From Chelatococcus sp. (GTDB lineage Bacteria > Pseudomonadota > Alphaproteobacteria > Rhizobiales > Beijerinckiaceae), in assembly GCA_003248805.1 (NCBI GenBank), contig QFQY01000059.1, forward strand, positions 1 to 27,970: DNA of 27,970 nucleotides. The letters are read 5' to 3'. The number at the start of each line of letters is the position of its first letter. The stretch's first letter is position 1. The position numbers were made by a program, and so were the translations under genes. This document shows positions 8,215 to 15,122 of this stretch, one piece after another. The notes under the pieces are model-generated. The model saw only the letters and a list, made by a program, of their open reading frames with translations. It was not told where the DNA came from and ran no database searches.

Positions 8215-9215
8215 GCGGCGAGGCTCCTTTCGGCCTGGGGCTGGGCGTCCTTGGATCTGCGGTACTCGGTATAGGCGGCGAGCAGCATGTCCTCGTCGCG
8301 ATGTTTCGGCCGCCAGCCGAGCTCGCGCTTGGCCCTGCTCGTGTCGAGGATGCAGATCTCGTCGGCGATCTTGTACTGCTCGGGGTCCATGATCGGCATG
8401 TTGATCGCGTCGAGCGCATCGAGCGTCAGCTTAACCAGCGGCGCCGGCGTCGGCAGCAGGAGCGACTTCGAGCCGGCATGCCGGATCAGGTCGCCGAGCA
8501 GCTTCCTTACCGGCGGCGGATCGTCCGAGCCGAGATTATAGGCGCTGTTCGGGAAGCCGGCCTGCCACGCCGCGATGCAGGCGCTGGCGCAGTCGAACAC
8601 GGAGATGAACTGGTAGGGGTTCCGGCCCGAGCCGATCATCGGCACAGGCAGGTTCAGGTCGATCAGCTTGAAGAGCTTGACCAGGATGCCGAGGCGGCCC
8701 GGGCCGATGATGAGGCGCGGCCGGAAGATCGGGATGCGGAAGCCCCTGTCGCGATAGGCCTGCGCCAGCGCCTCGGTCGCCAACTTGCTCTCGCCATACT
8801 CGCCGAGCGGCTTGGCCGGATGCGTCTCGTCCTGCGGCACCGTGACCGAGTGGCCGTAGATCATGTCGGTGGTGAAGTGTACCAGCCGGTTGGCGCCGTT
8901 CTTCTCCATCCACGTCAGGATGTTCTCCGTGCCGTGATAGTTCACCGGCCAGAAGAAATCGCGCCGCTCGGCCCGCGTCACGATCGGCGACAGCATCTTG
9001 GCCGACAGGTTGTAGACGACGTCCTCCGGGTCGAGCGCGAGGCTCTCAACGCTCTCCGGCACGGTCACGTCGACACGCTGGAAGGGCACCTCGGCATAGT
9101 GCGGGTGGTCGCTCTTGTGGATGTCGGCGACCAGCACCGTCTCGCCCATGGCGAGCAGGTCGGCCGCCAGACGGGAGCCGACGAAGCCGTCGCCGCCGAT
9201 GATGATGTGCTTCAT
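8211..9215 (-). CDS. NAD(P)-dependent epimerase/dehydratase, extended SDR family
   Basis: Rossmann-fold enzyme of 334 residues. The cofactor motif GGDGFVG lies at residues 7-13, with Asp31 at the end of the second strand (LVADIHKSD) suggesting NAD preference. Catalytic residues are Tyr140 and Lys144 (EYGESK) with Thr116 in TTD at 115-117 taking the usual Ser/Thr place. The C-terminal part (YQFISVFDCASACIAA, then AYNLGSDD) is that of sugar-nucleotide-type family members, though lipid- or polyketide-type substrates occur in the same fold. It sits between a 37-residue ORF and the aminotransferase on one transcript, with ATGA coupling to the latter. A joint role, with this enzyme making or reducing a carbonyl that the aminotransferase uses, is inference. 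Confidence 0.87.
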   Translation of the reverse strand: MKHIIIGGDGFVGSRLAADLLAMGETVLVADIHKSDHPHYAEVPFQRVDVTVPESVESLALDPEDVVYNLSAKMLSPIVTRAERRDFFWPVNYHGTENILTWMEKNGANRLVHFTTDMIYGHSVTVPQDETHPAKPLGEYGESKLATEALAQAYRDRGFRIPIFRPRLIIGPGRLGILVKLFKLIDLNLPVPMIGSGRNPYQFISVFDCASACIAAWQAGFPNSAYNLGSDDPPPVRKLLGDLIRHAGSKSLLLPTPAPLVKLTLDALDAINMPIMDPEQYKIADEICILDTSRAKRELGWRPKHRDEDMLLAAYTEYRRSKDAQPQAERSLAA

Positions 9216-9227
9216 GAACCCCGACCG

Positions 9228-9341
9228 TCAGCGGCTGGAAGGCCCCGCCTCGCGACGCGGGCGGATGCGGACGGGCACCGGAGCCGGCGCGGCCGGAAAG
9301 AACACCCCGAGGCGAAGAAAAAGGCGAACGATCAGGTCCAT
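9228..9341 (-). CDS. 37-residue micro-ORF inside the epimerase operon
   Basis: Small frame beginning MDLIVRLFLRLGVFF and ending in a Pro/Arg-rich tail (AAPAPVPVRIRPRRE). The first 15 residues would form a short hydrophobic or amphipathic helix with two arginines, so membrane association is plausible. Support for translation: a good GAGGGA ribosome binding site (complement of 9346-9351) lies four bases before the ATG and overlaps the stop codon of the upstream transporter gene, and the frame fills the 134-base gap between transporter and epimerase, ending 12 bases before the epimerase start. It could be a small subunit or only a leader that couples translation. No homologue is recognised. Confidence 0.5.
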   Translation of the reverse strand: MDLIVRLFLRLGVFFPAAPAPVPVRIRPRREAGPSSR

Positions 9342-9345
9342 GGCG

Positions 9346-9351
9346 TCCCTC
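9346..9351 (-). promoter_or_regulatory. Ribosome binding site of the micro-ORF, overlapping the transporter stop
   Basis: On the minus strand GAGGGA lies in the bases of and just after the transporter's TGA stop, with ATG four bases further on. This arrangement suits termination-reinitiation and is the main reason to believe the 37-residue frame is translated. Confidence 0.5.
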
Positions 9352-9718
9352 AGCTCTGGGCGATGAAGACGGTACCCACGACGATGAGCGCGATCCCCGC
9401 GATGCGGATGGGGCTCATATCCTCGTGGAAGACGAAGTAAGCGTATGCGGCGACGACGACGTAGGCGAGGCTCAAAAAAGGATAGGCGTAACTGATCTGC
9501 ACCTTCGAAAGGACGATCAGATGCGACGCCATGCTGACGACGAAGGTGCACAGGCCGGCGAAGACGAACGGGTTGAACACGACCCGGAACACCGTCGCGA
9601 TCAGCCCGTCGCCGCCGACATCGAGCGTCCCGACCCCGCTCATGCCGCGCTTCAGCATGAGCTGGGCCGCAGCGTTCGTCAGCACGGTGAACAGGATCAG
9701 CGGGATATAGGGGTTCAT
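9350..9718 (-). CDS. SMR/EamA-superfamily small membrane transporter (ArnE/ArnF-like)
   Basis: A 122-residue protein with four hydrophobic helices, beginning MNPYIPLILFTVLTNAAAQL, then a Lys-Arg pair, then FVFAGLCTFVVSMASHLIVL, then AYPFLSLAYVVVAAYAYFVF, and ending with a Val/Ile-rich helix and FIAQS. The N-terminal NAAAQLMLKRGM and the central SYAYPFLSLAYV resemble the ArnE/ArnF flippase subunits and other small EamA proteins rather than EmrE-type drug pumps, whose membrane Glu14 is not seen in helix 1. A role in flipping or exporting a lipid-linked or small polar product of the downstream enzymes is inferred from operon context. The start at 9718 gives a family-sized protein; a frame from 9778 adds 20 hydrophilic residues that do not look native. 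It is the first gene of the minus-strand operon. Confidence 0.8.
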   Translation of the reverse strand: MNPYIPLILFTVLTNAAAQLMLKRGMSGVGTLDVGGDGLIATVFRVVFNPFVFAGLCTFVVSMASHLIVLSKVQISYAYPFLSLAYVVVAAYAYFVFHEDMSPIRIAGIALIVVGTVFIAQS

Positions 9719-9846
9719 CGTCGTCCGAAGCGTCTCTTGCGGCGTTGCGGTCCATCGATGCCCCTGAAAGTCCTTCAAATGCCTTGCGCGGCGGGCCCGA
9801 CTTCGCCGTAACGTTAAGGCAACCCTGACCGGACTTCAGAAAAGCG

Positions 9847-10527
9847 ATGGCGCGAGAGCCCCGACACGCCATGAACGGCTCCGATCCCGGCCCGCCTTCG
9901 AGGCCCAATCGCGTCGGCCCCGACGGCGGCCTCCTCGCCGATCCGGCGCGCGGCACGCTGATGGGCAACCGCGGCGGCCGCTTCCATGTTCCGGGCTCGC
10001 GCGAGCGCCCCGCCCGCATCCAAGCGAGCCGCCAGTGGATCTGCTGCCTGCTCTCCTTCAAGCAGCGCCGGCGCCCGGTCTGGGGCCGCGGCTACACCGA
10101 GCTCTTCTTCTGCGACGAGGTCACGGCGCTGGCCGCCGGCCATCGCCCCTGCATGGAATGCCGCAGGCAGGCGGCGCTGGCCTATCGCGCCGCGCTCGTC
10201 TCGGGCCTGTCGCTCGAAGCCGCCCCCGCCTTCCCGGAGATCGACCGGCTGCTCGACGGCGAGCGGCGCGACGGTCGTGCCAAGCGCTTCCACCTCCTGG
10301 CGGCCGAGACCCTGCCGGACGGTGCGATGATCCGCGAGCCCGGCGGAGCGGGCTTCCTCGCGCTGATGGGAGAGCGCGCCCTGCTCTGGTCTCCCGGTGG
10401 CTATCGCGAACGCCGCGCGCGGCCCACCGGCCTCGTCCTCGCCTGCACGCCGCCGGCATCGCTCGCGGCGCTCGCGGCCGGCTACGCGCCCCTCTGGCAC
10501 GACAGCATGTCCCGGTTGATGGGCTGA
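9847..10527 (+). CDS. Hypothetical protein with Ada-like zinc-knuckle region
   Basis: A 226-residue protein. The segment 64-106 has Trp-Ile-Cys-Cys (64-67) and Cys102-Met-Glu-Cys105 after LFFCDEVTALAAGHRP. This strongly recalls the metal-binding half of Ada-type DNA-repair proteins (FF..EEALAAGFRPCxRCRP), where four cysteines hold zinc. Only the fold is suggested: there is no methyltransferase active site (PCHRV) and no AraC-type domain. The rest is basic and Arg/Ala rich, with an N-terminal GNRGGRFHVPG. I recall similar stand-alone proteins in alphaproteobacteria annotated as hypothetical. Starts at 9847 or 9871 are both possible, neither with a strong ribosome binding site. It is divergent from the transporter operon across 128 bases. 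Confidence 0.72.
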   Translation: MAREPRHAMNGSDPGPPSRPNRVGPDGGLLADPARGTLMGNRGGRFHVPGSRERPARIQASRQWICCLLSFKQRRRPVWGRGYTELFFCDEVTALAAGHRPCMECRRQAALAYRAALVSGLSLEAAPAFPEIDRLLDGERRDGRAKRFHLLAAETLPDGAMIREPGGAGFLALMGERALLWSPGGYRERRARPTGLVLACTPPASLAALAAGYAPLWHDSMSRLMG

Positions 10528-10604
10528 CCGGCCGGGCGCACGGGCTGGAACCTTCGGCGCCCCGGCGGCGTTGCCGATGCAGATTATCCAACCGAGGTAA
10601 CGAC

Positions 10605-10679
10605 ATGCGTTCCATCGCGCTTTGGCTTCTGGGCGTGCCGATTCCGGTCATCATCCTGCTGTGGTTCTTCATGAGATGA
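10605..10679 (+). CDS. 24-residue single-span membrane peptide
   Basis: Tiny frame beginning MRSIALWLLGVPIPVIILL and ending in WFFMR, almost entirely one hydrophobic helix with a central Pro-x-Pro kink, Arg at both ends. It has a well-placed GAGGTAACGAC ribosome binding site directly before its ATG, and a 10-bp terminator hairpin begins 28 bases after its stop, so it looks like a complete mini-gene. Very short peptides with a W-L-x-G-x-P-I-P-x-x-I-L pattern are, to my recollection, widespread in rhizobia and relatives without known function. It might be read with the upstream Ada-like gene 77 bases away. Confidence 0.62.
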   Translation: MRSIALWLLGVPIPVIILLWFFMR

Positions 10680-10706
10680 CCTCTCGGACCCGTTCCGGGA
10701 GCATCG

Positions 10707-10738
10707 ACGGCCGGGCCTCGCGCCCGGCCGTTCCGTTG
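10707..10738 (+). terminator. Rho-independent terminator
   Basis: A perfect 10-bp stem ACGGCCGGGC (10707-10716) and GCCCGGCCGT (10722-10731) with a 5-base loop is followed by TTCCGTT. It follows the 24-residue peptide gene. Confidence 0.65.
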
Positions 10739-10851
10739 CCGGCTTCCTTGACGGCTCCCTTGGCGGCTGCGGACATGGCCTGACAGGGGACATGTCTCCC
10801 GGACATGGCGCGGAGGTCGCAGCGACCGATGATTTCGCCTATATGCCCGCC

Positions 10852-11775
10852 ATGACCGCCATCATTTCAGTCTCGAACGTCTCGAAGACCTACGCTTCGG
10901 GCTTCACCGCCCTGAAGGCCGTCGATCTGGAGATCCGCCGCGGCGAGATCTTCGCCCTGCTCGGCCCCAACGGCGCCGGCAAGACGACGCTCATCAGCAT
11001 CGTCTGCGGCCTCGTCACGCCCTCAACCGGGACGGTCCTGGCCGACGGCCACGACATCGCCCGCGACTATCGCGCCGCCCGCGCGACCATCGGCCTCGTG
11101 CCGCAGGAACTCACCACCGATGCGTTCGAGACCGTCTGGAGCACGGTCTCCTTCAGCCGCGGCCTGTTCGGCAAGGCCAGGAACCCGGCGCTGATCGAGC
11201 AGATCCTCAAGGACCTCTCGCTCTGGGACAAGCGCGACAGCCAGATCCGGATGCTCTCGGGCGGCATGAAGCGGCGCGTCATGATCGCCAAGGCGCTCAG
11301 CCACGAGCCGCGCATCCTCTTCCTCGACGAGCCGACCGCCGGCGTCGATGTCGAGCTCAGGCAGGACATGTGGCAGCTCGTGCGCCGCCTGCGCGAGAGC
11401 GGCGTCACCATCATCCTGACGACGCACTACATCGAGGAAGCCGAGGAGATGGCCGACCGTGTCGGCGTCATCCGCAAGGGCGAGATCATCCTGGTCGAGG
11501 ACAAGGCCGAGCTGATGCGCAAGCTCGGCCGCAAGCAGCTCACGCTCAATCTGCAGGAGCCCCTGTCGGCCGTGCCCGAGACGCTGTCGGGCTACGGCCT
11601 GGTCCTGTCCCGGGACGGGGGCGAACTGGTCTATACCTACGACACCCGTGCGGAACGTACGGGCATCACCGCGCTCCTGCAGGCCTTGGCCGAGGCGGGC
11701 GTGCGCTTCAAGGACCTCAGCACCAGCCAGAGCTCCCTCGAGGACATCTTCGTCAGCCTGGTGAAGGGGGACTGA
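10852..11775 (+). CDS. ABC-2 type exporter ATP-binding protein (YadG-like)
   Basis: ATPase subunit of a two-gene exporter with the permease that follows three bases after its stop. From ATG 10852 it has 307 residues. Seen: Walker A GPNGAGKT at 38-45, signature LSGGM at 135-139, Walker B ILFLDEP at 155-161 with TAGVD, and H-loop His192. A C-terminal extension (about residues 220-307) is typical of ABC-2 ATPases such as YadG. The start is uncertain: ATG at 10843 or 10792 are in frame and none has a convincing ribosome binding site. 10852 was chosen because MTAIISVSNVSKTY matches the usual beginning of this family. The substrate is unknown; YadGH relatives are linked to envelope lipids or polysaccharides, but this is not demonstrated. 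Confidence 0.92.
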   Translation: MTAIISVSNVSKTYASGFTALKAVDLEIRRGEIFALLGPNGAGKTTLISIVCGLVTPSTGTVLADGHDIARDYRAARATIGLVPQELTTDAFETVWSTVSFSRGLFGKARNPALIEQILKDLSLWDKRDSQIRMLSGGMKRRVMIAKALSHEPRILFLDEPTAGVDVELRQDMWQLVRRLRESGVTIILTTHYIEEAEEMADRVGVIRKGEIILVEDKAELMRKLGRKQLTLNLQEPLSAVPETLSGYGLVLSRDGGELVYTYDTRAERTGITALLQALAEAGVRFKDLSTSQSSLEDIFVSLVKGD

Positions 11776-11778
11776 GCC

Positions 11779-12546
11779 ATGGCCGCCAATATCCACGCCA
11801 TCTCCGCGATCTACCGCTTCGAAATGGCCCGCACCAAGCGCACGCCGCTGCAGAGCATCGTTTCGCCGGTCCTGTCGACCTCGCTCTATTTCATCGTCTT
11901 CGGCGGCGCGATCGGCTCGCGCATGCAGGATATCGGTGGCGTGCCCTACGGCGCCTTCATCGTGCCCGGTCTGATCATGCTCTCGCTCCTCCAGCAGAGC
12001 ATCGCCAACGCCTCCTTCGCGATCTATTTCCCGAAGTTCACCGGCACGATCTACGAGATCCTCTCCGCGCCCGTCGCGTGGTGGGAGGTGGTGATCGGCT
12101 ATGTCGGCGCGGCGGCGACCAAATCCGTGCTGCTCGGCCTCATCATCCTGGCCACGGCGGCGCTCTTCGTGCCGATGCGGATCGAGCATCCGCTCTGGAT
12201 GCTGCTCTTCCTCGTGCTGACGGCCACGACCTTCAGCCTGTTCGGCTTCATAATCGGCATCTGGGCGGACGGGTTCGAGCGTCTGCAGGTCGTTCCGCTG
12301 CTGGTCGTGACGCCGCTCGCCTTCCTGGGCGGTTCCTTCTACTCCATCGACATGCTGCCGCCCTTCTGGCGGGCCGTGACCCTGTTCAACCCGGTCGTCT
12401 ATCTCATCAGCGGCTTCCGCTGGAGCTTCTACGGGATGGCGGACGTGCATATCGGCGTCAGCCTCGGCATGACGCTCGTCTTCCTCTTCGCCTGCATCGC
12501 CGCGGTCGGCTGGATCTTCAGGACGGGCTACCGGCTGAAGAACTGA
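11779..12546 (+). CDS. ABC-2 type exporter permease (YadH-like)
   Basis: Inner-membrane permease of 255 residues, the normal size for the family, with six hydrophobic segments. Seen: an N-terminal amphipathic helix (IYRFEMARTKRT), SIVSPVLSTSLYFIVFGGAI, GAFIVPGLIMLSLLQQSIAN, the coupling phrase YEILSAPVAWWE, and FLGGSFYSIDMLPPFWR with NPVVYLISGFRW, the C-terminal ABC-2 signature. It starts three bases after the ATPase stop and is clearly co-transcribed with it. The gene is followed by a composite palindromic repeat that may shape the 3' end of the transcript. Confidence 0.92.
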   Translation: MAANIHAISAIYRFEMARTKRTPLQSIVSPVLSTSLYFIVFGGAIGSRMQDIGGVPYGAFIVPGLIMLSLLQQSIANASFAIYFPKFTGTIYEILSAPVAWWEVVIGYVGAAATKSVLLGLIILATAALFVPMRIEHPLWMLLFLVLTATTFSLFGFIIGIWADGFERLQVVPLLVVTPLAFLGGSFYSIDMLPPFWRAVTLFNPVVYLISGFRWSFYGMADVHIGVSLGMTLVFLFACIAAVGWIFRTGYRLKN

Positions 12547-12554
12547 GAAAGAGG

Positions 12555-12660
12555 GCCGTCATGCTCGGGCTCGACCCGAGCATCTCATGACAATGAAGCG
12601 CCCGAGCCTCCTCCGGGAGGAGATTCTCGGGTCTGCGCTTCGCTACGCCCGAGAATGACG
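12555..12660 (+). repeat. Composite palindromic intergenic element, copy 1
   Basis: Two palindromes in one block: ATGCTCGGG (12561-12569), 5-base loop, CCCGAGCAT (12575-12583), then ATTCTCGGG (12623-12631), 16-base loop, CCCGAGAAT (12648-12656), ending in GACG. The block fills the gap between the ABC permease and prfC. Such GTCAT-n-CTCGGG mosaics are common between genes in Hyphomicrobiales (translated, they often read MLGLDPSI). A second copy lies at 14342-14438 in the opposite orientation. Confidence 0.8.
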
Positions 12661-12700
12661 TTCCGTACGACCAATTGACTTCCGCCCCCCTTCCGTCTTC

Positions 12701-14332
12701 ATGCGCGCCATGACCGATCTTTCGACCCTTGACGCGTCAGCGGCCTCCGCCGCGCCGCATGCGCGCCGGCGCACCTTCGCGATCATCTCGCACCCGGACG
12801 CGGGCAAGACGACGCTGACCGAGAAGCTGCTCTATTTCGGCGGCGCCATCCAGCTCGCGGGCGAGGTGCGCGCCAAGCAGGGCCGGCGCCAGACCTCCTC
12901 GGACTGGATGAAGATCGAGCGCCAGCGCGGCATCTCGGTCGTCACCTCGGTCATGACCTTCGAATATGGCGGGCACGTCTTCAACCTGCTCGACACGCCG
13001 GGCCACGAGGACTTCTCGGAAGATACCTATCGCACGCTGACGGCGGTCGACTCGGCGGTCATGGTCATCGACGCGGCCAAGGGCATCGAGGCGCGCACCA
13101 AGAAGCTCTTCGAGGTCTGCCGTCTGCGCGACATCCCGATCGTGACCTTCATCAACAAGGTCGACCGCGAGACGCGCGACCCGTTCGACCTGATCAACGA
13201 GATCGAGACCACGCTGGCGCTCGACGTCGCGCCGATGACCTGGCCGGTCGGGCGCGGGCGCGAGTTCGCCGGCACCTACGACCTCAAGGCCAACACCTTC
13301 CGGCGCAACCAGAAGGGCGACGAGACGGCCGAGGACCAGCGCGTCACGGGCTGGGACGATCCGCTCTTCGACGAGCTCCTGCCCCATGGCGCCGCCGAGA
13401 CCTGGCGCGAGGAGGTGTTCCTCGCCAGCGAAGGCCTGAAGCCCTTCGATCTCCAGGCCTTCCGCGAGGGCCATCTGACGCCGCTCTATTTCGGCGCGGC
13501 GCTGCGCGACTACGGCGTTCGCGACCTCATCGACGCGCTCGGCCGCTATGCGCCGAGCCCGCGCGCCCAGGTCGCCGACAAGCGCGCCGTCGAGGCCGAC
13601 GAGCCGAAGATGACCGGCTTCGTCTTCAAGATCCAGGCGAACATGGACCCGAACCACCGCGACCGCATCGCCTTCATGCGCGTCTGCTCGGGCAAGCTGA
13701 CACGCGGCATGAAGGCCAAGCTGGTGCGCACCGGCAAGCCGATGCCGCTCAACGCGCCGCAGTTCTTCTTCGCCCGCGACCGCTCGATCGCCGAAGAGGC
13801 CTATGCCGGCGACATCGTCGGCCTGCCCAACCACGGCACTCTGCGTATCGGCGACACGCTGACCGAGGGCGAGGATATCGTCTTCAAGGGCGTGCCGAGC
13901 TTCGCGCCGGAAATCCTGCGCCGCGTCAAGCTGAAGGATGCGATGAAGGCCAAGAAGCTGCGCGAGGCGCTGCAGCAGATGGCCGAGGAAGGCGTGGTCC
14001 AGCTCTTCCTGCCGCATGACGGCGCGCCCGCCATCGTTGGCGTCGTCGGCGCGCTCCAGCTCGACGTCCTGAAGGAACGCATGGACGCGGAATACTCGCT
14101 GCCGGTCGATTTCGAGCCCTGCCAGTTCTCGATCGCCCGCTGGGTCTCCTGCGACGACAAGGCCGCGCTCCAGAAATTCGTCTCGCTCAAGCCGTCCTCG
14201 ATGGCGGACGATCTCGACGGCGATCCGGTCTTCATGGCGTCCTCGCAGTTCACCCTGAACTACGACGCCGAGCGCGCGCCCGGCATCCGCTTCTCGGACG
14301 TGAAGGACTACCAGAAGGTGGCGAAGGGCTGA
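12701..14332 (+). CDS. prfC: Peptide chain release factor 3 (RF3)
   Basis: Translational GTPase that removes RF1/RF2 from the ribosome after termination. It has 543 residues, the usual length. Seen: G1 loop HPDAGKTT (31-38), switch region with RQRGISV (75-80), G3 DTPGHEDF (98-105), G4 NKVD near residue 147, and the RF3-specific openings FAIISHPDAGKT and KLLYFGGAIQLAGEV, which distinguish it from EF-G and related factors. The C-terminal part (EEGVVQLFLPHDGAPAIVGV, then LQLDVLKERM) also matches RF3. ATG at 12701 or 12710 are possible starts; neither has a clear ribosome binding site. The gene stands alone and is bracketed by the two palindromic elements. Confidence 0.96.
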   Translation: MRAMTDLSTLDASAASAAPHARRRTFAIISHPDAGKTTLTEKLLYFGGAIQLAGEVRAKQGRRQTSSDWMKIERQRGISVVTSVMTFEYGGHVFNLLDTPGHEDFSEDTYRTLTAVDSAVMVIDAAKGIEARTKKLFEVCRLRDIPIVTFINKVDRETRDPFDLINEIETTLALDVAPMTWPVGRGREFAGTYDLKANTFRRNQKGDETAEDQRVTGWDDPLFDELLPHGAAETWREEVFLASEGLKPFDLQAFREGHLTPLYFGAALRDYGVRDLIDALGRYAPSPRAQVADKRAVEADEPKMTGFVFKIQANMDPNHRDRIAFMRVCSGKLTRGMKAKLVRTGKPMPLNAPQFFFARDRSIAEEAYAGDIVGLPNHGTLRIGDTLTEGEDIVFKGVPSFAPEILRRVKLKDAMKAKKLREALQQMAEEGVVQLFLPHDGAPAIVGVVGALQLDVLKERMDAEYSLPVDFEPCQFSIARWVSCDDKAALQKFVSLKPSSMADDLDGDPVFMASSQFTLNYDAERAPGIRFSDVKDYQKVAKG

Positions 14333-14341
14333 GGCTGGCTG

Positions 14342-14438
14342 GCGTCATTCTCGGGCGAAGCGCAGCGCAAACCCGAGAATCTCATGACGAGATGGAACTG
14401 GTTTCGGAGATGATCGGGTCAAGCCCGACCATGACGGC
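14342..14438 (-). repeat. Composite palindromic intergenic element, copy 2 (inverted relative to copy 1)
   Basis: ATTCTCGGG (14347-14355), 16-base loop, CCCGAGAAT (14372-14380), then a weaker palindrome GATCGGG-TCAAG-CCCGACC (14412-14430). Read on the minus strand, the order and flanks (GCCGTCATG first, GAATGACGCC last) match copy 1 at 12555-12660. It lies between the convergent prfC and Lrp-type genes and may double as a bidirectional terminator. Confidence 0.78.
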
Positions 14439-14443
14439 CAATT

Positions 14444-14920
14444 CTACCCCTCGGCGGCGAACGCCAGCGGGATCGCCGTCGTCGACTTCAGCTCTTCCAT
14501 CGCGAACATGGAGGTCACGTCGCTGAGGTCGATCCGCGAAATCAGCTTCTTGTAGAGCGCGTCATAGGCCGAGATGTCGGAGACATAGGCCTTGAGCAGA
14601 TAATCGATCTCGCCGCTCATCCGATAGAAGTCGACGATCTCCGGCAGGTCGTGCACCGCCTTGTGGAACTGCTCCAGCCACTCCATCGAGTGCCGCGCCG
14701 TCTTGACCGCGATGAAGACCGTCACGCCGGCCCGAAGCTTGTCCCGGTCGAGCAGCGCCACGCGCTTCCTGATGTAGCCGGCGGCCTCGAGCTTCTGCAC
14801 GCGGCGCCAGCACGGCGTCTGGGACAGGCCGACCGCCTCCGAAAGCTCGGCGAGCGGCAGATTCGCATCCTCCTGCAGGCAGGACATGATGCGCAGGTCG
14901 AAAGCGTCGAGCTTGGCCAT
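14444..14920 (-). CDS. Lrp/AsnC-family transcriptional regulator
   Basis: Amino-acid-responsive DNA-binding protein of 158 residues from the ATG at 14920, which follows AAGGCC. The N-terminal winged helix begins MAKLDAFDLRIMSCLQEDAN, with recognition helix SQTPCWRRVQKLEAAGYI (about residues 33-50). The C-terminal ligand-binding RAM domain includes VTVFIAVKT and MSGEIDYLLKAYVSD (about 100-115). The longer frame upstream is not family-like. It is divergent from a cysteine dioxygenase gene across 202 bases, so it probably senses cysteine or a related amino acid and controls that gene and itself. That is inference from arrangement. An AT-rich imperfect palindrome in the shared gap at 14979-14996 is a candidate binding site. 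Confidence 0.92.
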   Translation of the reverse strand: MAKLDAFDLRIMSCLQEDANLPLAELSEAVGLSQTPCWRRVQKLEAAGYIRKRVALLDRDKLRAGVTVFIAVKTARHSMEWLEQFHKAVHDLPEIVDFYRMSGEIDYLLKAYVSDISAYDALYKKLISRIDLSDVTSMFAMEELKSTTAIPLAFAAEG

Positions 14921-14978
14921 GGCCTTGGGTTCCGGAGCCGCGAATCGAGCCCCTTGGCAGGGGACCAGCGGAAGAGGC

Positions 14979-14996
14979 GAGAGGATTATTTTTCTC
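14979..14996. promoter_or_regulatory. Candidate Lrp/AsnC binding site between the regulator and the cysteine dioxygenase
   Basis: GAGA and TCTC flank an AT-rich centre (GGATTATTTT) over 18 bases. Such an AT-rich island is unusual in this GC-rich sequence and fits the general Lrp-type site (short arms around ATT/AAT). It lies 59 bases upstream of the regulator's start and about 127 bases from the dioxygenase start. Confidence 0.35.
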
Positions 14997-15108
14997 ACGA
15001 CCGCCCGTTTTCGAGCAAGGACTTTCACCAACCATGGTCTTCAGGAGATCATTGCAAGCTGCTTCCCGACCTTCCCCGCTATCATCGTCCTATTGGATTT
15101 GGGGAAGC

Positions 15109-15114
15109 AGGAGA
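15109..15114 (+). promoter_or_regulatory. Ribosome binding site fixing a GTG start for the cysteine dioxygenase
   Basis: AGGAGA lies eight bases before GTG 15123. No ATG in frame nearby has a comparable site, so GTG is preferred. Confidence 0.6.
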
Positions 15115-15122
15115 AAACGGGC

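Noticed and set aside
11370..12590. Plus-strand open frame ending in MLGLDPSIS
   Set aside because: It is out of frame with the ABC exporter genes, and its ending is just the translation of the palindromic repeat, a common false-gene signature.
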